A stretch of DNA of 64,000 bases from Paramecium sonneborni. Lineage: Eukaryota; Ciliophora; Oligohymenophorea; Peniculida; Parameciidae. Below the pieces are notes generated by a model that was given only the letters and a program-made list of their open reading frames with translations, ran no database searches and was not told the DNA's origin. Positions 13,555 to 25,211 of this stretch are shown in pieces (the first letter of the stretch is position 1; the number at the start of each line of letters is the position of its first letter). The stretch covers positions 625,441-689,440 of the forward strand of contig CAJJDN010000002.1 in the NCBI GenBank assembly GCA_905182985.1, read 5' to 3'. A program made the translations under genes and the position numbers.

Positions 13555-14563
13555 ATGAATACCAGAGCTTAAAAGAAACAGAGTTTACCTTAACAAATTA
13601 CTACAGGTATGAAATATAAGATAGTTTAATTGATATACGAGACTATTTTATCTATATTTAAAATTATTAATTTATTATTTAGAAACTAGAACTAAGTAAG
13701 AGGAGTTAGTTGGTGAATCAGTCATATCAAAAGTAAATATTGATAATGAGGAATCTGGTAACAAGATAACAAGCCTGAATTTTCGTTATAATCATGGAAT
13801 TAAAAAACTATAAATTACAAAAACATATCCAAATGATAAAAATGGTAAATGTTGAAATATATAATAGGTTTCAAGGCACATAAAACTAGGAGTAGACCTA
13901 TTGTTTTGAATTTATTAAATTGTATAAAATAAAGCACTGATGGCAAAGTCTTTGATTTAATGGATGTCAATACATATATATAATTGGTGAGTGACTAATA
14001 ATAATCGTAAAACATTCCTAAATCATTAAAGTGTAAATGCAATAAATCAATGTGTTTAAAACAATATTGTGATTGTTTTGCAAATGGAAATCTGTGTACA
14101 ACGTAATGTCAATGTCAGGGGTGTCATAATACTGATGATTATATTGAAGAAAGAGAAGAAGCTATAAATAAATTGAAAATGTAAAACTAATCAATTGAAG
14201 TAATTAATAAATAAAATTTATAAGAAAGAAGTGCCTGTAGGAATAAATTGCAAATGCAAAAAATCAAAATGTTCAAAACGTTATTGTGATTGTTTTCAAA
14301 ATAAATAGAGATGCAGTGAGAGTTGTCAATGCATTAATTGTTTGAATCAATCAGAAAAGGTAGAATAAGTGGATTAAAGATTAATGATGAATTCAATTTC
14401 TTAATTTGATGAAAATAGTCGATTACCAAAATCACCCATTATATATAATAGATAAGGGTTTTTCAGAAGAACTGATAGTATGAATTATTCAAATTCGTTT
14501 GGTTATTCAAGAAGTATTTAGAATGATAATAATAAAATAATTAGGAATGTTAATACAACATGA
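13555..14563 (+). CDS. Second tandem CXC (tesmin/LIN54-type) DNA-binding protein
   Basis: 294 residues after removing introns of 76, 23 and 25 nt; the coding length then divides exactly. Two CXC units are present: CKCNKSMCLKQYCDCF...CQCQGCHN and CKCKKSKCSKRYCDCF...CQCINCLN. The C-terminal tail is Ser/Arg/Asn-rich. It is a paralogue of the gene transcribed in the opposite direction at 12368-13389, and the two share a 165-bp promoter region. The first intron (76 nt) is much longer than the others in this window; it may be composite, or hold a short sequence that is normally eliminated. Confidence 0.85.
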
Positions 14564-14649
14564 AGGACCATACTTTTTAAAGTAAGACTCATAAGGATTT
14601 AATTGAATAACATAATAACTGTAATTATAATTCAATTTTGTAAATCTTA

Positions 14650-14885
14650 TCATGGAAGACTCTTTCTTATGTTTTCTATGGTTTATGTAATATTATTGAC
14701 AGATGTAGTGAGCTAAATATTTATTAACGAATTAATACTTGTTCAGCAGTACTCTTAATACCATTAATTTAGGCCTCTAATTAGTTGAGTTTTTCTGGTA
14801 CAGCTTTAAGAGTAACAGCATTTCTTTGAATAGCAGCAAAATCATCTTCAATTTATTGCATTTGAGGTACTTAACATTAACCCAT
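14650..14885 (-). CDS. Small acylation-signal coiled-coil protein
   Basis: 69 residues after a 26-nt intron. It starts MGQCQVPQMQQ, with Gly2 and Cys4 placed for dual acylation, and the remainder is a short amphipathic helix-forming segment (LNQLEAQINGIKSTAEQ) that should form a coiled coil. No family was recognised. Its start is only 51 bp from the divergent SR-protein start at 14937, so the two promoters must overlap. Confidence 0.65.
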
Positions 14886-14936
14886 TGTATAAAAATAAAA
14901 TTTAATTAATAAATAAATAAATTAATTAATTTAAGG

Positions 14937-15491
14937 ATGTCAATGAGTGATCAGAGTAAGACAGAAAATCGGATATTTGTTACAGGATATTCAACAAAGG
15001 ATAAAAATGAGGATGATATCAAAGCTCTTTTTTCCAAATACGGAGAAATTAGTGAATTTTCTTGGAAGGGTCGTTTTTGTTTCATTGTAATTTTGCACAT
15101 ATTATTTTAGGCTTATTCAAAAGCTGAAGAAGCAACAGAAGCAGTGAATGAAATGAATTAAAAAGATTTAGATGGAAATACTTTTGTCGTTGAGATAGCT
15201 AGAGCCAAAAAAAAAGATGGTGAATGCTATCAATGTGGTAGAATAGGCCATTTGTAAATAATTTGATGATATAAATTAGTGCTCGTAATTGTAGATAAAA
15301 AAGAAGATCTTCAAGCTCAAGTTCAAGGTAAATGTTTATTAGTATTTAGACGTCATAAAAGAAAGAGTAAGAAGTATAAAAAGAGAAGTCCCTCCAGTTC
15401 ATCAAGTTCATCATCTTCTTCATCTTCAAGAGATAGGAAGAAGAAATAAAAAAATAAAAAAAGAAAGTAATCCTCCTCATCTAGTGATTGA
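14937..15491 (+). CDS. SR-type splicing factor (RRM, zinc knuckle, RS domain)
   Basis: 160 residues after introns of 24, 26 and 22 nt; the length divides exactly. An RNA-recognition motif comes first, with RNP2-like RIFVTGYS, RNP1-like KGRFCFI and VVEIARAKK. A CCHC zinc knuckle (CYQCGRIGHL..NC) and a basic/Ser-rich tail (KRKSKKYKKRS then a long Ser run, RDRKKK) follow. RRM, zinc knuckle and RS tail in this order is the layout of SRSF7/9G8 and plant RSZ proteins, which select splice sites. That suits a genome full of tiny introns. An alternative start lies six bases downstream at 14943. Confidence 0.85.
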
Positions 15492-15560
15492 TTTAAAAAA
15501 GAATTTGGCTATATATCAATGATTAAAATTTATCGTGTTTTTTGTTGTGAATAAATCTAA

Positions 15561-16665
15561 TCATTTTTTCAATGCTTATTCGTTGTCTCTTAAAATTTAA
15601 AAGGCAGTCTTTAACGAATTCAATTGACCCTCTCTTTTATTAGCATTGGATCTAAAATTTGAATCATATAAATCTTTTTGAACTCTTGTTGTTTCTAATA
15701 ATTATTTAGTATTATTTTAATTCTAATCCAATTATTTATTTCTTCTCTATGCAATTTTCTATAAGTCAATAAGGAATTTATGCATACCAAATCATTTTAT
15801 TTATTTTTTAAATTACTTGTTGTCTTTTAATTATCTTATCCTAATTTCTCTCTTAAAATTTAAACTTCATTAATTAATGAATTGAAATTTTATTCTGCTG
15901 CTATTTGATTTTATTCACTGAATTGTTAACCATCTTTAATTGATGCAATTATTTATTCAATTAATTCAATTGCTTTTCTTGCTGTTACTTCATCAAATCT
16001 TTATTATTCTCATACATTTACTTAGCAGATAAATCTAATAATAATACTAGAGGATGTTTATTTCCTAATTCTTACTTCACTTTTTTTATTATTTCTTATT
16101 TCTCTGTTTCCTCAAGAAATGAACCTTAATTTGAAAGAACTCCCTTTACTAATCTATCATGAATTTCTTCTAAGGTTCCCAAAATCTTTTATGCTGCTGT
16201 CTATTTTGTTTCTACAGATTAAATTTCTTTAGCTCTATTATCACGAATTTATTCTTCTCTTTAATTTATAGTTTCTAATTATTTTTTAACAGAAACACTA
16301 GTAGATGAAAGAGTTGAAATTGATTATGTAATTTCTCCTATTTTTCTATTTGTTGTTTAAACTTCATTTTATAATGATGTTAAATTGTTTTCTAATTATT
16401 CAATGCTTTATTAAAATGCAGCCATTCTTGATGCATGTTCTAAATTTGCAGAATTAATTTATCCTGTTATATCATCAATCATTTTTTATAATAACTCAAA
16501 AACTCGATCTAATTATCCACCTTAAACACTTAATTCCAACATATCAACTAATTATGAATTATACTCATTTGATTCTAATTTATTTCTCAATTGCTAAAGA
16601 GCAGGACTCGACGTAGCAATTGCTATTGTTACTAATAGCAACACTATTAGAGATTTTTGTGACAT
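15561..16665 (-). CDS. Trichocyst-matrix-protein-like secretory coiled-coil protein
   Basis: 350 residues after introns of 23 and 29 nt; the length divides exactly. A clear signal peptide opens the protein (MSQKSLIVLLLVTIAIATS), followed by almost uninterrupted heptad-rich helix such as LVDMLELSVQGGQLDRVFEL and further Gln/Asn/Lys-rich coils, ending LRDNEQALKK. Signal peptide plus whole-length coiled coil and this length match Paramecium trichocyst matrix proteins, which are packed as a crystalline core in extrusive secretory organelles. I recognise the style rather than a specific member. Any other secreted coiled-coil protein remains possible. Confidence 0.72.
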
Positions 16666-16695
16666 TTAATCCGTTTTTATATTTATTATTAATAA

Positions 16696-17975
16696 TCATT
16701 ATTGTGGTTTTCTTTATGGAATCTATGCAGGGGATTATTTTATATGTTATTATGGTGATGCATACTATTAATTTATTGATAAAAATTTACTGATTCTTTT
16801 CTTATACATGGTGTTGGATGAATAACTTCTAATGTTAATTCACCATTTTGTCTTAATAATAATGCTCTATCTTATTCATTTAATTTTTAAAGTTTTGGAT
16901 TAGCTTGTAAGGTTCCTTAAATTTATTTAAATATTTCAATTAAATTCTCTTTTTTATATTATATTGTAGCTTTTCTTATTGGTGATCCTTAAATATCTTT
17001 GCTTCCTCTATTGAATATACTAAATACATACTTATGTTTAGCAGGTTGAATTTGTTCAGAAGTCTTTCTTGATGTTGATTTTTTTTCAACATACTAATAA
17101 TAATAAAAATTAATAAAATACTGGACTCTATTACACTTTCGGAGGTTTCTCAACATTCTTTACATTTTATTCTTACTTTTCTAGCTATTATTTTTCAACA
17201 TAAATATCTTTAGGTCCTGATGTTGGAGTTTTTGTCTTTTTTTCTTAATGTTCAACTTATTCACTTCCCTTTCGCTCTTATCCTGATTATTTTCTTGTAT
17301 TTTGCTATTACTATTGAACAGGAGGATAATATGGTTTTGTAATCTTTTCAGGTTATGACTATCCTGCAACATCATCTGAAGCTTTTCTTATATATAAATT
17401 TTAGAACATTTAGTTATCTACATTAGTAAAATACTTTTACTGTATGGATATAAATATTGTGTTTAATTGTTAAATCCTAATGTCTTTGTAAGTGATTAAT
17501 AAACATTTTCTGGTTCTACATATGCCTTTAATGGATCTTTTGGATCATTCACTGCTTAATCTAAAAATTTCAAACCAACTTCATCATCCTTGAATGTCAC
17601 TCTACAACATCCACCTTCAAATGATATTTCACACTCAATATTCTTCAGATATTTATCAATCAAGTAAGCTTTGAAATCTGCATTTGTTTAACTGATTTCA
17701 TTTATTATAATATTCTTTGTATGTGGAGGTATCAAGAGAGTCACATATCCTTCATGTAATTTGCAATTTTTACATTGCTTCAAAGCCTATCGTTTATATA
17801 TATAAAAAATTACTCCCAACATTTCTTCAATGGAATGCTTTGCTAATGAATATTCTTTTTAAAGTGCCACTATAGGTAGATTCAAATTTGGATCCAAGTT
17901 TTTTAAAAGGTATTTGTTTTTCTCTAGGTGTTCTCTTGTGAACATGCCATCTAATTGTTTTATTAAATCAGTCAT
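16696..17975 (-). CDS. La-motif (LARP-like) RNA-binding protein
   Basis: 387 residues after four introns (27, 35, 28 and 26 nt); the phases agree and the length divides exactly. The N-terminus is a La-type helix-turn-helix: LIKQLDGMFTREHLEKNKYL, then DPNLNLPIVAL, matching the FSDxNLxxDxFL pattern. An alpha/beta region of about 110 residues follows (YVTLLIPPHTKN, CCRVTFKDDEVGLKFL) that could be an RRM. The rest is Gln-rich and ends SPAQIPQRKPQQ. La-motif proteins bind RNA 3' ends or regulate mRNA. An in-frame upstream ATG at 18041 would add a hydrophobic N-terminus, but the start at 17975 fits the domain better. Confidence 0.72.
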
Positions 17976-18758
17976 TAAAAATTTAATGAATAAATAAAAT
18001 ATAAATAATACTACGCATTCGTCTTCTTTAAACTTAAACACTACGATTATAATTTAAATCTTGTCTTTAAACATTTTACAAACTAACAATAATGATATAT
18101 CTTTATGGAAATATAGAGATTAGTTATAAAAAATAATTGATTGCTATTAATTTAATTTATTTTATCTGATAAAATATATTTTATTTAGAATATCCATTCT
18201 AAGTTGAAAAAAATAATTGAAAAGTAAAATTTTTGGTAATAAAATGTTATGTAAAAATTTTTACATTGAAAAAAATCTATATTTTATGATTTTACCTTAA
18301 GGCAACAACAGAATTACAGAGAATATGGACAGGATAATCTTTTGAATTTCTATATTTATAAAAAATAAATTTATGTGAATAAAAAAATATTATTTTTAAA
18401 TTCCAAAATTTGTAACAAATGCTAATTCTATTTCATGTTAAATACCAAAATATATTAATTTTTTATCTACATTACCAGTAAGACTCAGAATGGGTCATTT
18501 CAAAGATTTAAAATACAATTCTTAATATAAATACCTTTTCATAAAAATTTAATCTTTAAGTTCAAAAATGATTAAAATAAAACTAAATAAAATTATTTAG
18601 AAAATTGATTGGCAAATATTTTAAATACTAATTAACTAATTAAAAAAATTAGCAAAAGTAGGTAAGTTATTGAATTTTCTTTATATATTTTTTTAAAATT
18701 TATGTTTAATACTTTTTGTTTATTTTTTCACCATCTATTTAACTAATAATTTTCTCGA
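17976..18758. other. A+T-rich intergenic region
   Basis: About 780 bases between the start of the La-motif gene and the stop of the RNase H-fold gene. Nothing coding or structural stands out. Confidence 0.45.
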
Positions 18759-20192
18759 TCATTCTACTTGGTCAAATATTTATGAGAAAGTCGAAAGAGT
18801 TTTGGATTGATATTATTAAACCTTTCTATTTTATGCCAATATAGATTCATCAATGATTTAAAATCTCGATTATTTATTTTAATATGCTAATTGAAGAACT
18901 TTAAATAAATCTTATGATTTTATCATTTTACACTTAGTTCGACTAAATAATTATTTCATCTCAAATAAACATCTTTATTCTCTAATATTGGAATTCTTTA
19001 ATTTATCACTTTCATTATCTAATAAATTACAAAACGCCTATAATTTTAATAAATGAATACTTCATCATTTGTAAAGCAATTTAAATAGTTTATTTTATTC
19101 TCAATTAAGAATCTCATTCCATATAATAAAGAAATTTCTTGAATTGCAATATTCGGATTGGAAAAGCAGAAGGTTGCAACAATTATCTCATTCAAATCTT
19201 AATTTATCTAGAAATTTGCAACTTTATTAGAACTATCAACTTTTCCAAAAAGTAAAGCATAATTTTTATCTTACTCTAAATTTATTGCTTTGATAGATAA
19301 GTTATCATATTCACTGAAAATTTCTTTATATTATGAAATAATATTATCTATTTGAGGCATCTTTGATTAAACAGCACATTAATCAGCAATAATATTTTAT
19401 AAAGAATAAATCTTTGAAGATTATTATTAAAATGAATTTACTAAAGAAGATAATAATTTATCTTGCTATTTTTTTTATGGTTAAAATTAAAATTAATCTT
19501 AATTGATTTTATATGAAGAGTAGGATTAATCTAAAATTTTGCTTTAATCTGCTACAATTTTTACAAAATCTTTGTTTTCTCTTGATAACTCTTTTGCTTT
19601 ATTATTAAATTCTTTTGGGATTTATAAAAAATTGATTAGCTCAAAAAATTAGCTATATTATTATATAGCTTCCTTATAAGCTGCCAATTAATTATTCAAA
19701 TTAAATTCTCTCATTTTGGTTACTAACTAGGATTAAGTAAGAAAATACTTAACTATTTCCCTTTACAATTAATTTTTAAATTCCTAAATCAATACAATAT
19801 CTGACTCCATGAATTGTAGCCAAAAATTCTAATTGGTTAACAGTTTTATCTGGGTAGGATTAACTTATCTACACTAGATCATTGTATTAACTTTTTATCA
19901 ATATTCCAAATTTTTATCCATTATTTGTACTTGATGCATAAAAAAATTCATAGAGTTGTTATGGGTCAATACTTATTTTTGGAGAAAATGGCTAAAAGTA
20001 ATAAATTTTATCCTTGTGCTTAAGATCCAAATCTGAAAGACTTAAATTGTTATTTCTAAAAATATTTTTTTAAAAAAGACACTTCTAATAAGTTGAAATT
20101 CTGCTTCTTTCTGATTAATCATCTGAATATTCTTTCTTGATTATACTGCTCATTTATGAACTACCTAGAGAGTAGAAATTATTTTCTCCCAT
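18759..20192 (-). CDS. Protein with two RNase H-like (RVT_3) domains
   Basis: 462 residues after introns of 22 and 23 nt; the length divides exactly. The first unit (about residues 60-190) has the beta-strand/helix pattern of reverse-transcriptase-type RNase H: YASSTNNGQKFGILI, NQLEFLATIHGVRYCIDLGI, LIVKGNSQLV, then a run ending FLQIPKEFNNKAKELSR. A second, more diverged copy follows (YALLFGKVDSS, AIQEISLLYGMRFLIENKI, YLNCFTNDEAF). In active RNase H the first strand supplies an Asp and the GDSQ block another. Here the positions are Tyr and Asn, so the first domain looks inactive, though its Glu is kept. It may act as an RNA/DNA-binding module. No membrane or targeting signals are seen. Confidence 0.68.
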
Positions 20193-20373
20193 TGATTTAA
20201 ATTTGAAATATTTATTTTTATTATTAATTTATATTTTTTGAAGAATAAGAAATAATTAGATGATTATATAATAAAGCTAATAAATAAGGTTTAAATGCAC
20301 TTATTTATTGATTTAAATAGTAAAAAAGTGATTGCTGATTTTTTATTTGATATTTATAATGATTATTAATAAA

Positions 20374-22186
20374 ATGTATAACAATATTGAATTAGAAAAA
20401 TTAGTCATTAAGGGAAGTACAAGATTTTAGGAAGTTAATTTTAATTAACCAAGACTCTTCTAACCTAAGTTGAATATTATCAAATTAAAAGGATTTCAAT
20501 AAATAGTAGATCTAATTAAACAATAAGAATCCTTTTTGAAACATAATTAGAATACTTAAACTAACACTTAGAAAAATTTACCTTCAATTTTGGTTTATCC
20601 TCCTAAAGCTGAATTAATTACATCTTCAAAGAAAGAAATATCAATAAGAAAATATAGCGAAACACGAGTTTATGGTAGAAAAAGCTTTACCGAAACTGCC
20701 GAGCCTCAATCTCTTGAAAGGAAGAAAATTGATACAAAAAGAAATAAATTTGCAATTAAAAAGGCTCTTCCTAATAAATAAGAAGAGTAAAATATGGTTG
20801 AAAATCCTTCTGATTTTGCTACAATTGTAAGTTACTCTAATTTATTAATGATAATTCCTTAAGAGAAAATAGTTTATAAGGCATTTATCACAAAAGGAAA
20901 TAATGGTTAACTTGTAAGACAATTAATAAAATGTAGATCTTGGTGGGTTTTACTTGATTCACCTTAGACTGATATGAATCTTTATTGGACTTAACTCAGA
21001 AAACAAGGGTTTTATAAAGATCTAATAACTTTTACAGGAAATCAATCAATATTTACAAAAGCATAGAAAAAATAAGTGTTAGATAAATTTAAAATTAAAT
21101 TAGAAGATGAAAAGTATACTAATTTCGTTTCTAGTAATATTTTAAGAGTACACAATCATTTAGAAGGAAATTTTTAAATTTCAAATAAAAAAGCTCTATA
21201 TTATAATATGAAATCATATTATCAGTCAATTGGATTAGATCCTTTTAAGTTCATACCTTTAACATTTCATATTTAAGATGGAATCAAAGATCCTGTATAT
21301 TAGTAATTTGAAGAATATGCAAAAAAAAATAATATAAATGTATGGATAGTAAAACCAGGAGAATAATCAAATAGAGGGAATGGCATAGAAGTAGCTAATT
21401 CAATTTCTTAAGTTAAAAGATTAGTCTCTTATAGAGAGTTGCACTCGAATGGTGTAAAAAAGACATTTATTGTTTAATAATATATAAATAAACCATTATT
21501 ATACAATAAAAGAAAATTCGATATAAGATGCTTTATGTTGATAACATGCATAAATCATTAATTTAAAGCATATTGGTATTAGGAAGGATATATAAGAACA
21601 AGTTGCAAGGAGTTTAATCTGGATGATACAGATTGTAAATACACTCATTTAACTAATGATGCTGTTTAAAAATATAGTAAAAATTATGGGAAATATGAAA
21701 CAGGAAATAAAGTAATTAAATAAATAAATAAATAAGGTTTCCTTTAATGATTTTTAGAAATATGTATAAGAAATTTATAATCTGAATTTTAATAACACAA
21801 TAGAACAATTAAAGAATTTAAGCACAGATATTGTTAAAGCATCTTATTAGCATCTAGATCCAAATCGGCATTTCTATACTTTTGAACTATTTGGATTAGA
21901 TTTTATGATTGATAGTGATTTTAGACCATGGCTTATAGAAGTAAATACGAATCCATGTCTTGAAACCTGTTGTCCTCTACTTTCTAGATTAATTAATCAT
22001 TTGGTTGAAAATACTATAAGAATTGCAATAGATCCTATGTATCCTCCTCCTACCAAGAAAAAACCACTCCCTGAATTCAAAAACAATTTTGAACTGATTT
22101 TCTATACTCCTCTTATAGAATAATGTGGTAAATTACCTGAAATTTAATAAGATGATGACGATCTTGATGTAGATGATGATAATTGA
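20374..22186 (+). CDS. Tubulin tyrosine ligase-like (TTLL) enzyme
   Basis: 595 residues after one 25-nt intron (near 21710-21735); the length divides exactly. TTL-domain signatures appear in order: IVKPGEQSNRGNGIEV (ATP-binding loop), QQYINKPLLYNKRKFDIRCF, YTHLTNDAVQKYS and FELFGLDFMIDSDFRPWLIEVN with the metal-binding E-x-N. TTLLs add glutamate, glycine or tyrosine to tubulin tails and are greatly expanded in ciliates, where they modify ciliary and cortical microtubules. Which amino acid is added cannot be told. The N-terminal 190 residues are Gln/Lys-rich without a known domain, and the C-terminus is an acidic tail (QQDDDDLDVDDDN). An upstream ATG at 20295 leads to an early TGA, so 20374 is preferred. 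Confidence 0.93.
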
Positions 22187-22211
22187 ATTAATATATATAT
22201 ATATTTATTTA

Positions 22212-23360
22212 TCATTCTTATTCCATACTCATTTTACTAAACTAATTTTGTAATTATAAATCCTGATTAATCATGTAGTTATCTGTTTTCAAATAGGGAG
22301 TTGTTGATGATGCTTTTCTCAGTATTACTTATTCTCCTTGCTCCTCTAATAAATCCTAAAAAGGAAGCTAAACATCCTAAAATATATTAGATCCTGATTA
22401 TGAAATCTCAATTCCATATAGATGTTTTTATTCTAAACTCATCTAATGTGCAAATTATTAGAAATCTCCATTAGAATTTAGAGAATCTATATAATTTATC
22501 ATTAATCATATACCTCCTTTACCAAAACCAACATATCGGGTTTAAATATAATGGTTAGGTTATTAGATATTGTTTATTGAACTTTCTTAATCGAATTAGC
22601 TCTATATTGTATCTAATTTTCTATCTTCATTTTATTCTCTTTAAAAATCTTTTCCTTCTAATTAAGATTTAACATTTTTCTATTGAGGAGTAATCTCCTT
22701 ACCATCAGAATCAGATTCTTTAGTCTAAATATTATAGTGCTTCTTTATATGAGAGTAAAACCGATTCTTCACCGAATTTTCCTTTAATATTTGTAAAAAT
22801 CAATACTGGTCTTCCTTTTAGATTCTTCGATATTTCACTCCATCTTGGACCCAAACTTATATACAATTAATAAATTTCTTCATCTTCCTTCTCATCAAAT
22901 GGATCATGATTGATTGTTTTGTCTAATTTATTTATAAATCTTTCTCTTATTTATTTCCCAGTCCTCCCATTCATTTCATTTTCTATTCTCTTCCAATTTT
23001 TTCCGAACTTTTAAATCAAACGTAAAACTTATCTATCTTCTTCCTCTGTCCATTATTTTCTCATTTTAATCTTTTAATATTTCTTTAGATACTCTATTCG
23101 GATTTATTCTTTTCCATCTTTATGAACATTGTGATTAATTTCTTCCTGGTATTGCTTATGCTACAAGTGTCCAATTTCCATTGAATTTTTCATAAAAGTT
23201 TTAAAGCATCTCATCTTCTTCTGGTGTCCATATTTTTACCACTCTCTTCTTAATCATAGGTTCTGAGTCAGATGCATCAGAGTCATAGTAATCAGAACTA
23301 TATTTTCGAATGCTTTTTTTAGATATCTAACTTTATTGACTATTAGCTCTATATTTACAT
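22212..23360 (-). CDS. R1R2R3-type Myb DNA-binding protein
   Basis: Three Myb repeats are visible. Repeat 1: WTPEEDEMLQNFYEKFNGNW...CSQRWKRINPNR. Repeat 2: WTEEEDRQVLRLIQKFGKNW...QIRERFINKL. Repeat 3: FDEKEDEEIYQLYISLGPRW then VKNRFYSHIKKHYN. Spaced tryptophans and the VKNRF-type recognition helix match animal and plant three-repeat Myb proteins that control cell-cycle transcription. Short introns separate the repeats (about 22 and 25 nt), one near the 5' end may be only 19 nt, and one further intron lies near 22500. The C-terminal half is Gln/Ser-rich and lacks a recognised domain. The start at 23360 depends on the 19-nt intron and is tentative. Confidence 0.82.
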
Positions 23361-23544
23361 TAAATATATAAATACCTAGTTCGTGTGCTTTAACTCATTT
23401 ATAATTTAATAATGTAAAATTATAAAAAATATCAATTATCTAAATATTCTTCAAAATATAATATTTATCAAGTCTAAGAAATTATTTATTATAAAATATT
23501 ATTATTAAATCTTTATAAATTACAAATTTTTTCAGATTAAATTA

Positions 23545-24428
23545 TCAATCGACTTTATTCTGAAAAAGATGTTTTCTACTTTAAGTAAATGCTTGAAGTT
23601 AAGGAAGAATTTTTTAAATAGGAGTATAATTTGTTTTAATTCTTGTGGTTATAAGATACTGATTTACAAAATAATTTTTCTATGCAGGAAGATATTACTT
23701 TAAAATAACTGGTTTAGGAGTCATCCTCTTTTTAAAATCTATCTTAAAATCAACCATAGTAGGTACAACCAAAACAGGTTTTTGATTAAATTGCATTTAA
23801 TTCTCAATCTGAGTTGACAAACTTGAGATATGAATTTTTTTGCTTTATAATTATTCTATTTTATGCATTTTAATTAAAGATTACTACCTAATTTATTTTC
23901 TTGTATTATATTTCATTAATCTTAATTCTGAATTGATTTGATGCTAAGTTCTTACTTAATATGTATTTGACCGTTTCTCAAACTCACTTAATTATCCACA
24001 ATTAGAACAAAGGCAACTTTTTCTTCTCACTGTGTTGATTATTCTTTGCACTTTTGCTTCAATTTATTAATCTTCACTTTAAAGCAAACTATTTTATGAT
24101 ATTTTTTTTTAATTTTATTCCTATTTCAAGAGATCTATTTAACTTAAAAGACTTATTGATCTTTAATCTCTTAAATAATTTAGTTATTTTACCTTTGATC
24201 ATAGATATGTAAATTTCTTTTGTGTGATGTGTATTTTCAATGTAAATTTATTTTGGTTTCTTATACATACCCAAGCTCATGATTGAATTAGAAAAATCTA
24301 TCAATATTTTTTCATTTTCTTAACATGCAGGTTTTTTTTGTTTTAAAATCAAATCGATTAGTGAATCCTTAATAGACAATTTTATTTACTTTTTAATATG
24401 AATCATCCTGAGAATTACTTGAATCCAT
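23545..24428 (-). CDS. Unrecognised basic protein with a CxxC pair
   Basis: The start ATG at 24428 gives MDSSNSQDDSYQK, then a 22-nt intron. The middle part contains RKSCLCSNCGQLSEF, a possible half zinc site, and the C-terminus is basic and hydrophobic, ending RKHLFQNKVD. At least one more intron (near 24200) is needed to keep frame and I could not place it with certainty, so the exon structure there is provisional. No domain family was recognised and no function is proposed. Confidence 0.5.
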
Positions 24429-25211
24429 TAATTAATATAATTTTCAATTTTTGTTATTTTGCTTGACTTTATAATAATATATTTTATTAAATATTAATTA
24501 TTATTTTTTTTTAGAATCATTTATCTAAAAAAGCTATTATGATTATTAATAATAAATCATTAGATTTTTTGAAAACAGAGAAATCTTTTTAAATATATTG
24601 AAAAATATTTAAATTCTAGAACTTAAAAATTTGTACTCAAAAAAAAGTATCAATAAAAAAAACTAGTTTTATTTTATGAAATTTTTGGAGTTTCTTTTCT
24701 ATTAAATTTAATAGTTCTAGCTGAACCAAAAAAATTATTTTAGATTAAATAAGATAGTAAATATATATCTAAGACTCTAATTGTGTTCTTCAGATTCTTA
24801 GAAATTCAATCAGGAAATGAGTTAATCTTTTGTCAGTATCAAACAAGCTTGAATGTAAGATTGTTTTGATTAATAAGATATATGAGCAATTCATTTTATT
24901 AAATAAAGAAAAAACATAAAGTATTAGTATATATTTTGATTTTCAGATGCAAACAAAGTTATCAAAAAAGCTAACAAAAAGGATGTAGTAAACATAGTTC
25001 AACCCTAATAGTCCATTAAATGTACTTTCTGAGAATGATATTAAGTAGGATAGAATAAGGTAAAATTATACAAGTTTTTTTTATTAAAAATAATAAAATA
25101 AAGGTTTTAGATTTTTAGTTATTTTTATTACTTTTTAAAAGTTGAAGTTAATAAAATAAAAAATGAATGAATAATAAATATAGATTCTATTTAATGTTAT
25201 ATGGTATTATA
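24429..25211. other. A+T-rich region with one doubtful short frame
   Basis: Almost 800 bases without a clear gene. A plus-strand frame from the ATG at 24947 (MQTKLSKKLTKRMQQ...) runs about 55 codons to a possible splice donor near 25060, but no downstream exon is convincing. Confidence 0.35.

Noticed and set aside
22187..22206. TA dinucleotide run as a regulatory element
   Set aside because: Short simple repeats are expected in such A+T-rich spacers; nothing ties it to a function.
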